Under the pieces are notes generated by a model. That model made no database searches. It saw nothing but the letters and a program-made list of their open reading frames with translations, and was not told the DNA's origin. The translations under genes were made by a program, and so were the position numbers. Of a stretch of DNA of 64,000 nucleotides, positions 1-7,143 are shown in pieces (positions within the stretch are counted from its first letter, which is position 1; each line of letters opens with the position of its first letter). The stretch comes from Corallococcus carmarthensis. GTDB taxonomy: Bacteria; Myxococcota; Myxococcia; Myxococcales; Myxococcaceae. The DNA is taken from NCBI RefSeq assembly GCF_003611695.1, contig NZ_RAWE01000003.1, forward strand, positions 62,001 through 126,000, read 5' to 3'.

Positions 1-2
1 AA

Positions 3-272
3 ACGACGCCGCGGCTGTACACGGACGCGCAGACGTACTGCGCCAGCAGGACGACAGCCGGCCACACGGGGTGGCGGCTGCCGGTTTCATCGGAACTGGA
101 CGCCTTGCACGTCGCGAAGGGCAGCCGTTTCCTCGCGAACGCGGGGTGGACGCTCGAGTGGATCTGGACCTCGACCCCCTATCGCACCGGGCACGTCGTC
201 GTGCGCGCCGCCGCCACCGAAAGCTGGGCCGATGGCACCGCCTCGTACTTCGTGACCTGCGTCTACCCCTGA
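3..272 (+). CDS. DUF1566 (Lcl C-terminal) domain protein, 5' truncated by window edge
   Basis: This is an open frame from the window edge to TGA at 270-272, with about 89 residues visible. The text follows the DUF1566/Lcl C-terminal pattern. A TDAQTYCAS segment is followed by GWRLPVSSEL (the usual WRLPTxxEL), then by an IWTSTPY block (usual YWSSTxY), and it ends in VTCVYP (usual VRCVR). Proteins with this domain are mostly secreted or surface lipoproteins of unknown function. The N-terminus, including any signal peptide, lies outside the window. The fold assignment is from motif order only. Confidence 0.7.
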   Translation, partial: TTPRLYTDAQTYCASRTTAGHTGWRLPVSSELDALHVAKGSRFLANAGWTLEWIWTSTPYRTGHVVVRAAATESWADGTASYFVTCVYP

Positions 273-295
273 CGCCTGACTGCCTCCGGATCCGG

Positions 296-721
296 CTACG
301 GGAGGGACCGTTGCCGCAGCGCTTTGTTGGCCCCGGTGGACCACAGCGCCCAGCCCATCAGCACGGGCTGGAAGAACAGCCGCACCAACCGCTTGGTGTC
401 CGTATCGAGGCCGAACGCGGAGAGGTGCCTGGCGTACTGATGCAGGTTGCCGGGAAAAACCAGCGCGAAGAACGCCGCCAGTCCCAGCCCGACGGGGACC
501 CGGTGCCGCTTGTTGAAGAGCAGCGTCAACCCGAGTCCTATCTCCACTACGCCGGAGAGCAGGACCACGGTGTCCTTGTTCATCGGGACCCAGTCCGGCA
601 CCTGCGCCTGGAAGGGCACTCGCGCGAAGGAGAGATGCCCCGTGCCGGCCCCGACCATGAACGAGCCCAGAAGCACGCGACCCACGTTCTGCAAGGTTGT
701 CGTCCTGGTTTCTTGCAGCAC
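296..721 (-). CDS. DoxX-like small integral membrane protein
   Basis: This 141-residue protein has four predicted membrane helices and short loops: residues about 12-30 (VGRVLLGSFMVGAGTGHL), 50-68, 75-92 and 118-135. Length and topology fit the DoxX/MauE-like family, whose members are linked to redox or respiratory functions; the substrate is unknown here. A conserved-looking GAGTGHL after helix 1 and the KRHRVP loop between helices 2 and 3 support the family. It is convergent with the partial DUF1566 gene and shares no clear operon with its neighbours. The start is the first ATG of the frame and places helix 1 close to the N-terminus. Confidence 0.6.
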   Translation of the reverse strand: MLQETRTTTLQNVGRVLLGSFMVGAGTGHLSFARVPFQAQVPDWVPMNKDTVVLLSGVVEIGLGLTLLFNKRHRVPVGLGLAAFFALVFPGNLHQYARHLSAFGLDTDTKRLVRLFFQPVLMGWALWSTGANKALRQRSLP

Positions 722-808
722 GTGTCTCCTCCGCTCCAGTCCCTGCTCGGAAGATGAAGAGGGGGGATGGAGGGTGCAAGGCGGGGTTGAGCCTGCCTGG
801 CCGCTACC

Positions 809-1663
809 TCAGGGCACTGGCTCCCACGCTGACAGCCGGGTGAAGTCGCCCGCGGTGTAGCGGCCCGTCTCCAAGCCGTTGGTCACCCAGGCACCCTGGA
901 GTCCCAGGGCTTCGTGCATGCCGCGATACGCTTGCACGTCGGTGAGGCTGGGGGCCACCCCGCCGCCCACGACGTTCACGGTCTCCGGCGTGGTCCACAG
1001 CCGGTCTCCCGGCACGCGGTCGAACATGAAGTTGTGGTTGTGCGCGTGCGCGACGAGCACGAAGCCGCGAGCGACCTCCGCGGCCACCCGTTCAGTCACC
1101 TCGGACCGGAGCTTCGCGCCCGCGCGGTCCGCGCCGGAGAAGTAGACGTGCAGCCGCCCCTGGCCACGCAGGACGTACGCGCTGAACTCGGTGGGGTGCT
1201 CCAGCATCGGGAAGCGCCGGGCCTGTCGTTGGAAGAGCCTCCATTCCAGACAGGAGGTGGGCCCTACCGTCCCGGCGCCGCCTTCGAGAACGCGCGCGTT
1301 GTTCTCCGCCTCGCGGCGCAGCGGCAGCGCCTGGGCCGCGAACTGCTCGCGCGAACGCGCCAGCAGCGCACGCGCCTCCACCCCGCCGGCTCCGAGCCGG
1401 GCCACCAGCGCTTCCCGGTAGCGCTGTCGCTCCGCGTCCTCGGGTGCGGGGGCCCACCACGCCGGGCTGTCAGGCAGGTCGAAGCGTTCGTGCAGCTCGC
1501 CAGGGATGGGGGCTTCGGCCAGCGGGATGAGCTCGGCGGGGCTCGAAGGCAGCTCACACGTCGCGACGGACAGGTCCGCCCTCGCCGCGGCGCCCGCTTC
1601 CGGCCGAGGTGTCCTGCAGGCAGCGCTCCCCAGGAGAAGCGCGGTCAGCGCAAGGGCTCTCAT
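809..1663 (-). CDS. lipoprotein with possible JAB/JAMM-like metallopeptidase fold
   Basis: This 284-residue protein starts with a lipoprotein signal (MRALALTALLLGSAAC). The frame is open further upstream, and an ATG six bases earlier is an alternative start; the earlier ones would overlap the divergent GST. The mature part is charged. Its C-terminal third holds a hydrophobic strand FVLVAHAHNHNF, then PSLTDVQAYRGM, then GAWVTNG. His-x-His followed by Ser-x-x-Asp is the order seen in JAB/JAMM and DUF4329 proteins, but the spacer (about 30 residues) is longer than usual. I cannot confirm the catalytic glutamate. It may otherwise be an unrelated envelope protein. Only 19 bp separate it from the divergent GST. 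Confidence 0.6.
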   Translation of the reverse strand: MRALALTALLLGSAACRTPRPEAGAAARADLSVATCELPSSPAELIPLAEAPIPGELHERFDLPDSPAWWAPAPEDAERQRYREALVARLGAGGVEARALLARSREQFAAQALPLRREAENNARVLEGGAGTVGPTSCLEWRLFQRQARRFPMLEHPTEFSAYVLRGQGRLHVYFSGADRAGAKLRSEVTERVAAEVARGFVLVAHAHNHNFMFDRVPGDRLWTTPETVNVVGGGVAPSLTDVQAYRGMHEALGLQGAWVTNGLETGRYTAGDFTRLSAWEPVP

Positions 1664-1682
1664 GGGCATAGAGTACCCGCCC

Positions 1683-2318
1683 ATGATCAAGCTCCACCAG
1701 TTCAACCCCTCTGGGAATTGCTACAAGGTCCGCCTGCTGCTGCATCAGCTTGAGATTCCCTTTGAAACACGGGAGGTGGATCTTGCCGCGGGAGAGGCGC
1801 GCACGCCGGAGTTCAAGGCCATGAACCCCATTGCCCGGACCCCCACCGTGGAGCTGGAGCCAGGGGTCTTCCTGGCCGAGTCCAACGCCATCCTCTGGTA
1901 TTTCGCCGAGGGCACGCCCTTCATGCCCACCGACCGGCTGGAGCGGGCGCGGATGCTCCAGTGGATGTTCTTCGAACAGTACAGCCACGAGCCCTACATC
2001 GCCGTGGCCCGGGCGTGGCTCGCCTTCTTCGGGGTCCCCGCCGGCAAGGAGAAGGAGCTGGAGGAGCGCATCCAGAAAGGCTACGCCGCGCTCGATGTCA
2101 TGGAGGGCGAGCTGCGCAAGCGGCCCTTCTTCGCGGGCGAGCACTACAGCCTCGCGGACATCGCGCTCTATGCGTACACGCACGTGGCGGAGGAGGGCCG
2201 CTTCGACCTGGGCCGCTATCCCGCCATCCGCGCCTGGTTCGAGCGGGTGCAGGCCCAACCCCGCCACCTGCGCATCACCGACGTCATCCAAGCGCCACCG
2301 GCTTCAGGGCCAGCTTGA
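1683..2318 (+). CDS. glutathione S-transferase
   Basis: This is a 211-residue cytosolic GST with the usual two-domain length. The N-terminal thioredoxin-like domain opens with MIKLHQFNPSGNCYKVRLLL. Cis-proline 54 sits in TPTVEL, and the glutathione gamma-glutamyl-binding Glu66-Ser67 pair is in AESNAI. An alpha-helical domain follows from about residue 90, with the characteristic FAGEHYSLADIALYAYTH segment. The likely role is glutathione conjugation or detoxification; the substrate is unknown. I chose ATG 1683 because MIKLHQF is the normal family start. ATG 1662, in frame, is an alternative that would overlap the divergent lipoprotein start. Confidence 0.85.
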   Translation: MIKLHQFNPSGNCYKVRLLLHQLEIPFETREVDLAAGEARTPEFKAMNPIARTPTVELEPGVFLAESNAILWYFAEGTPFMPTDRLERARMLQWMFFEQYSHEPYIAVARAWLAFFGVPAGKEKELEERIQKGYAALDVMEGELRKRPFFAGEHYSLADIALYAYTHVAEEGRFDLGRYPAIRAWFERVQAQPRHLRITDVIQAPPASGPA

Positions 2319-2341
2319 TAAGGTTTTCCGGGTAGACCGCT

Positions 2342-2371
2342 TTGACAGCACGGCTGTAAATTTTATATACT
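2342..2371 (+). promoter_or_regulatory. near-consensus sigma-70 type promoter
   Basis: TTGACA at 2342-2347 and TATACT at 2366-2371 are separated by 18 bp in an unusually AT-rich stretch (TAAATTTTATATAC) within otherwise GC-rich DNA. Transcription would start near 2378, giving a leader of about 45 nt before the ATG at 2423. This is one of the clearest housekeeping-type promoters in the window. Confidence 0.75.
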
Positions 2372-2422
2372 CCTGGACACACCCGGTTCAACAGAACCCG
2401 ACCCAGTCCAGCGAGAAGACCG

Positions 2423-3481
2423 ATGTGGAAGTTCTTCCTCTTGATCGTCATGTCCTGGCTTTTCGGCCTGGGCGGCTCGACCGGCCTCGTGGTGCTGCTG
2501 ATCTTCTTCCTTGGGAATGCCTATTCCATCCGGTACCGGGGGCACTACGGGAAGCTGACAAAGGATGAGTCGCGGTCCCTGCGGCTCAAGACCGATGTCG
2601 ACACCCATGGCATGCGTGGCCAATGGGATGTCGTTCCCTGGTGGGGAACTTCCAAGCATGTCATCCGCAAGTGGACCTGGGACCAGATCGCACTGGATAC
2701 GCGGCTCCACAAGGTCATGGAGAAGGCCTCCGGTTCCCTGACGCGCGCCTCGGAAGGTCTCGCGGATTGGATCGACAAGAAGCTCCCGGGCAAGGGGATC
2801 AATCCCTACCAGGGGACGCTGGCGGTGATTGACGCCAACCACTCGAAGTCACACACCCCCAAGACAGCGCTTGCGCTGCTGAACAAGGCCTCCCTGGGTT
2901 ACAAGACCTGGACCAACCAGGCCATCTGCACGCTGGGCGGAACCTTCATCATCTGCGCGGACGCGTACAAGGGCGAGGTCAAGCTCCGGCTGAAGGAGAA
3001 GGAGAAGCCGGAGCCGCGAATGAAGTCCGGCACGGTCGCTGAAACGTCCCGGCTCACCTGGAAGATGGGGCAGCTCGTCCTGAGTCCGGGTGCCCCCGCC
3101 GTCACGAACTTCCTGAAGGCGCTCTTCGCGCGGATCAACCCGTGGGACAAGCACGCGGTCATCAAGTACCAGGGGGACGCGTACTACGCGCCGACGACGA
3201 TGTTCGGTGCCTCCGCGACCATCATGAAGGTGATGAACCTCTGCGAAGCCCTCGACTTGAGCAGCGAAGACAAGGAGTTCGTCGGCTATTGCGTGGCCAT
3301 GCACTGGCTGGACAAGTACCTGAACGACAGCTCGTGGTTCCTGGGCGGCATGCTCACCCCGGATCGCCATTCCCTGATTGAAGCGCTGCAGGGGATGTAC
3401 GCCCACATCGAGGACAACCCGACCAAGGCCGCGGAGGTGCTGGCCAAGATGTATGAGGAGGCAGACGAGGCGCGGCAGTAG
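2423..3481 (+). CDS. orphan membrane-anchored protein, function unknown
   Basis: This is a 352-residue protein I do not recognise. Residues about 3-31 form one long or two short hydrophobic helices (FFLLIVMSWLFGLGG and GLVVLLIFFLGNAY). A soluble, Lys/Trp-rich remainder follows and is probably cytoplasmic or periplasmic, anchored at its N-terminus. There are no obvious catalytic motifs; WTWDQIALDTRLHKVMEKASG and the region around FVGYCVAMHWLDKYL look helical. It stands alone: its own strong promoter lies upstream, and a 108-bp gap separates it from the next gene. Lower GC upstream and a single-gene unit would fit an acquired gene, but that is inference. Confidence 0.7.
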   Translation: MWKFFLLIVMSWLFGLGGSTGLVVLLIFFLGNAYSIRYRGHYGKLTKDESRSLRLKTDVDTHGMRGQWDVVPWWGTSKHVIRKWTWDQIALDTRLHKVMEKASGSLTRASEGLADWIDKKLPGKGINPYQGTLAVIDANHSKSHTPKTALALLNKASLGYKTWTNQAICTLGGTFIICADAYKGEVKLRLKEKEKPEPRMKSGTVAETSRLTWKMGQLVLSPGAPAVTNFLKALFARINPWDKHAVIKYQGDAYYAPTTMFGASATIMKVMNLCEALDLSSEDKEFVGYCVAMHWLDKYLNDSSWFLGGMLTPDRHSLIEALQGMYAHIEDNPTKAAEVLAKMYEEADEARQ

Positions 3482-3502
3482 CGCGCGCCCGTTCGTGGCA
3501 CG

Positions 3503-3523
3503 GATTTAACTCGGCTTAACTCC
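3503..3523 (+). promoter_or_regulatory. direct-repeat element shared with the lysozyme/M23 operon
   Basis: TTAACTC occurs twice with a 10-bp period (3506-3522), 67-87 bp upstream of the ATG at 3590. The 21-bp block matches 16 of 21 positions with 52389-52409 read on the minus strand, in the same orientation relative to the downstream gene. Direct repeats one helical turn apart fit a response-regulator-type operator; the regulator is unknown. Confidence 0.45.
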
Positions 3524-3589
3524 ACCGGAATGCGGCGGGCCCCGATACTGGATTCATCGGGGCCTTGGGCGGCCCAGAGGGGGAAGTCC

Positions 3590-4930
3590 ATGTCACGCAT
3601 CCAGAGCCATCCGTTTTCATTCTTCACACCTTCGTCGGCCACGGGGGGCACGCGGAGCTCCCCCCCGCAGTGCCCGGCGGGGACGCAGATGGGGCCGGCT
3701 CCCGCGTCTCCGCGCAATGTCGTTCGCGACGCCTTCGAGAGCGCGGTGAACGGCGAGGCGATGCGGCGGCTGCAGGGGCTGGCGAAGCTGGTGACCGTGG
3801 CCCAGCAGGGCCCCTTCCCGATGGCCCAACAACCCCGGGGCGGTCCGCCCTCGCTGACCGACGCCACCGGCGTGGGCGACGTCGTCTTCAACCAGTCCGA
3901 CAAGGCCCAGGAGGGCCCCGTCACGCGCATGCAGAAGTTCCTGGAGGGCGCGGGCTACCTGGACATGGGAAGCGCCGACTACGGCCTGTTCGGGACCAAG
4001 ACCCAGACGGCCCTCAAGGACTTCCAGACCGCGGAAGGCATCAGCCCCGCGGACGGAAAGATGAGCCCGGCCACGCTCGCCGCCATGCAGCGCCCGCAGT
4101 ACCCGGCCACGGACTCCACGATGGGCGTCCTGGCGGACGCCTACGCGCCGCAGCTCGGGCGGCCCATGAGCCCGCTGGAGCCGGGAAAGGACGGCGCGAT
4201 GGTGCAGCGGTTCGAGCGCGGCACCCTCACCCGCATGCCGGGGGGTGAGGTGCGGGTGCAGGACCTGTCCGGCAAGAACCTGGTGCCTCCCACGCCCCCC
4301 AGCACCGTCACGACGCTGGAGGAGGCGAAGGCCCTCCACGTCGCCCAGTGGGGCAAGACCGACTACAAGGACTTCAACGACGGCAGCGAGTACTACGGCG
4401 GCAACGACTGCGGGCCGACCTCGGTGGTCATCACCGCGACGGCCGTGGGCGCGATGGAGCATCCGGACGCGGCCGGAGCGGGCGAGGCCATCGACGGCGT
4501 GCGCGACAACATCCTCGACTACGACTCCAACACGTCCACCACGATGGACGTGACCCAGGTGGCCGAGGGCGTGACGGATGCAGGCGCCGTGGCCACGGTC
4601 GTGTACAAGAACCACGTCGACGTGGCGGCCGTGGACGATGCGCTCTCGCGCGGGCACCCCGTCATCCTCGGAGGCAATCCCTTTGGCAGCGACGCCGACC
4701 ACCAGGCCTGGGGCCCCACGGCGAGCGCCGCCGACAACTACCTGATGGACCACAACTTCGGCGGGCACTGGGTGGCCGTGACGGGCAGGACGGAGTCGGG
4801 CAACTACATCGTCAATGATCCGCTCTGCCCCAAGGGCCCCATCGAGGTGACGCCAGAGCAGATGGCCGAGTACGTGGATGGCAACCTCGGCATGGTGGAG
4901 GTGAGTCCCAAGCCCGTCCCCGTGTCGTGA
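3590..4930 (+). CDS. C39-like cysteine peptidase with peptidoglycan-binding domain
   Basis: This 446-residue protein has two recognisable domains. Residues about 95-168 form a PG_binding_1-type peptidoglycan-binding fold (MQKFLEGAGYLD, GLFGTKTQTALKDFQ, DGKMSPATLAAM). Residues about 265-440 form a peptidase C39-like papain fold with Cys274 in NDCGPTS, His393 in GGHWVAVTG and Asp410 in YIVNDPL. This suggests a cell-wall-targeted cysteine peptidase or amidase-like exoenzyme. There is no classical signal peptide; the N-terminus is Ser/Pro-rich, so export, if any, must use another route. ATG 3590 is chosen because AGAGGGGG lies just upstream; the frame is open to 3530. Confidence 0.8.
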   Translation: MSRIQSHPFSFFTPSSATGGTRSSPPQCPAGTQMGPAPASPRNVVRDAFESAVNGEAMRRLQGLAKLVTVAQQGPFPMAQQPRGGPPSLTDATGVGDVVFNQSDKAQEGPVTRMQKFLEGAGYLDMGSADYGLFGTKTQTALKDFQTAEGISPADGKMSPATLAAMQRPQYPATDSTMGVLADAYAPQLGRPMSPLEPGKDGAMVQRFERGTLTRMPGGEVRVQDLSGKNLVPPTPPSTVTTLEEAKALHVAQWGKTDYKDFNDGSEYYGGNDCGPTSVVITATAVGAMEHPDAAGAGEAIDGVRDNILDYDSNTSTTMDVTQVAEGVTDAGAVATVVYKNHVDVAAVDDALSRGHPVILGGNPFGSDADHQAWGPTASAADNYLMDHNFGGHWVAVTGRTESGNYIVNDPLCPKGPIEVTPEQMAEYVDGNLGMVEVSPKPVPVS

Positions 4931-5028
4931 GGTGATGACGGACGGGTGCTGGAATGGGGGCGGCCATTTTCCGCGCAACTTCCGCACGCGGTCCGGGTTC
5001 ATGGGGGCTTTCCTGGAGGAAGGCCCTC

Positions 5029-6063
5029 ATGAAGCGATGTGGAAGGACGCAGTTCAGCTGGGCGTGCGGAATGTTGGCGCTAGGCATTGCCGGCTGTGGA
5101 GCCCCGGAGGACGCGGTTGAGCCCGGTGAGGGCGTGACCTGGGGAACGTCCCGTGCGGCCCTCACCGTGTACGAACAGGCCGCGCAGGACACGGCCAACG
5201 AGGCGGCGAGCTGCAAGCCGCTCGGGAACTTCTACTGGGAGATTGGCGACGGGGCGGGCCGGATCTACGGCCTGTCGCGGGGCAGCGGCGTGTCGGCCAC
5301 GACGGTGATGCCCATCGCGTCCGCGAGCAAGTGGCTGTACGTGGGGGCCTACGTGCAGTCCAAGGGGTACGCGAACCTCACCCCGGATGAGAAGAAGCGG
5401 CTCAACTTCACCAGCGGCTACATCGAAGAGAACACCACCCTGTGTGGCGCCGCCGGGACGACCGTCTCCGCGTGCTACGGGACTTCCTTCAAGGACGTCA
5501 CCTACCGCCCGCTCCAGAACGGCCGGTTCTTCTACAACGGCGGGCACATGCAGAAGCTGGCCCTGGACGACATCGGCGCGAGGAAGGGCACGGGCCTCGT
5601 CAGCGTCATGGACTGGCTCAATCCCTTGCTGGGCACCACCTTCCCGGAGTCCGACAGCGACGTCGCCGTGGCGGGAGGGTTCTCCGGCAGCGCGGTCCAG
5701 TACCGCGTCTTCCTGATGAAGCTGCTCAACAACCAGGTGGCGCTGGCCTCCAAGCTGACCGTGGACTCCGTTCCCGCCTGGCCGGGAGGACCCAACGTGG
5801 CCTACACGCCGTGGAGTGCCGCGGGCGAGGCGTACTACGGGCTCGGGCACTGGATTGAAGGAGAGCCCGTCAACGGCACCTGGACCGTCACGGGCCACTC
5901 GTCGGCGGGGGCCTTCGGCTTCTATCCCTGGGTGAACGCCGCCAGGACCCGGTACATGGTCCTGGCCCGCAGCCGTCAGCTCGGCGAGGAGGAAGGCGAG
6001 AAGTCACGCGCCTGCGCCCAGACCGTCCGCAAGGCGTACGAGACGGGCGTGGCGCAGCCCTGA
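5029..6063 (+). CDS. lipid-anchored serine hydrolase, beta-lactamase/PBP-like
   Basis: This is a 344-residue lipoprotein. The signal sequence ends in LGIAGC with Cys23 as the lipidation site. Ser98-Ala-Ser-Lys101 (MPIASASKWLYVGAY) fits the SxxK motif of penicillin-binding proteins and class C-type serine hydrolases. HSSAGAFGFYPW near the C-terminus lies where the KTG/HxG box normally is, and RFFYNGGHMQKLA may supply the YxN element. The substrate is unknown. ATG 5029 is supported by CTGGAGGAAGG upstream; the longer frame would bury the signal peptide. It lies 98 bp after the C39 peptidase in the same direction and is convergent with the esterase. Confidence 0.7.
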   Translation: MKRCGRTQFSWACGMLALGIAGCGAPEDAVEPGEGVTWGTSRAALTVYEQAAQDTANEAASCKPLGNFYWEIGDGAGRIYGLSRGSGVSATTVMPIASASKWLYVGAYVQSKGYANLTPDEKKRLNFTSGYIEENTTLCGAAGTTVSACYGTSFKDVTYRPLQNGRFFYNGGHMQKLALDDIGARKGTGLVSVMDWLNPLLGTTFPESDSDVAVAGGFSGSAVQYRVFLMKLLNNQVALASKLTVDSVPAWPGGPNVAYTPWSAAGEAYYGLGHWIEGEPVNGTWTVTGHSSAGAFGFYPWVNAARTRYMVLARSRQLGEEEGEKSRACAQTVRKAYETGVAQP

Positions 6064-6080
6064 TCAGGACATCCGGGCGG

Positions 6081-7076
6081 TCATGGGACAGGCACTGTGC
6101 CCTTGCCCGCGGCAGCGCGGGCAAACATCCGTCCCAGCCACGCATCGCGCGTCGCGACGCAGGCCCGGGCCACGTCTGACCGCGGGGCAATGTCATAGAA
6201 GCCGTGGAAGGCTCCGCCCCAGACGTGCAGCTCGCACTCACCGCCGGCAGCCAGGATTCCTCGCGCATAGGCGACGGCTTCATCCCGGAACGTCTCCGCT
6301 GCCGCGACGTCGATGAAGGTCGGTGGCAGCCCCCGGAGATCCGTTGCGCGCGCGGGCGCGGAATAGGCAGACACCTCCGGGCCCCCGAAGCGCTCGCCCA
6401 GCACCGCCCGCCAGGCCGTCAGGTTGCTGGTGCGGTCCCAGACGCCCACGCCGTCATAGCGATGGGCGGACTCCGTCTCATTGCGGTCGTCCAGCATCGG
6501 GCATTGCAGCAGCTGGCCCGACAGCCGTGGACCGTGCCTGTCCCGGGCCAGGAGCGTGGTTCCCGCCGCGAGCCCGCCGCCGCCGCTCCCGCCGAAGATC
6601 ACCAGCTGGTCCGGATCAAACCGCAGCCGGTCGGCGTTCGCCGCCATCCACACCAGCCCGGCGTAACAGTCCTCCACCAGGGTGGGCGCCGGATGCTCGG
6701 GCGCCAGCCGGTACTCGACCGTCACGCAGACGGCGTCATGACGGAGCGCCTGGTCCACGAGCGGCTTCGCTCCCGCGAAGCGGGTCCCCATCACCATTCC
6801 GCCGCCATGGATGAAGTAGACCGCAGGGCCCGGAGCCGAGTGGCCCTCCCGGGCAATCACCGAGACCGTGATCTCAGCGCCCTGATACCCGGGGATGCTG
6901 TAGTCGACGCAGCGGACCTTCGCGTCTCCCATCAGGTCTTCCCGGGTGACGCGGCTCAAGCCACGGAAGTGCTCGAGCTGCTCCAGCGACATCTTCAGGG
7001 GCACATACCCCTCCAGAGCAGGCAGGAGGGCGGCCAGCTGCGGGTCGAAGCCGGGTGATGCGTTGGGGCGGGTCAT
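6081..7076 (-). CDS. alpha/beta-hydrolase esterase, hormone-sensitive-lipase family
   Basis: This 331-residue protein has the HSL (family IV) hallmarks. The oxyanion-hole motif HGGG is at 90-93, YRLAPEHPAP follows at about 122-131, and the nucleophile is Ser164 in GGSGGGG, a variant of GDSAGG. The late His is in GGAFHGFYD. It probably hydrolyses short-chain acyl esters in the cytoplasm, since there is no signal peptide. ATG 7076 (MTRPNASPGF) is chosen over the longer frame, which would run into the divergent toxin-like gene at 7144. The 67-bp divergent gap must hold both promoters. Confidence 0.85.
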   Translation of the reverse strand: MTRPNASPGFDPQLAALLPALEGYVPLKMSLEQLEHFRGLSRVTREDLMGDAKVRCVDYSIPGYQGAEITVSVIAREGHSAPGPAVYFIHGGGMVMGTRFAGAKPLVDQALRHDAVCVTVEYRLAPEHPAPTLVEDCYAGLVWMAANADRLRFDPDQLVIFGGSGGGGLAAGTTLLARDRHGPRLSGQLLQCPMLDDRNETESAHRYDGVGVWDRTSNLTAWRAVLGERFGGPEVSAYSAPARATDLRGLPPTFIDVAAAETFRDEAVAYARGILAAGGECELHVWGGAFHGFYDIAPRSDVARACVATRDAWLGRMFARAAAGKGTVPVP

Positions 7077-7143
7077 GTGGGGTCCTGGCTGAAGGGTCGC
7101 TGACTGGCTAGCATCCACCGCCTCCGTCACCTGAAGGGACGCC

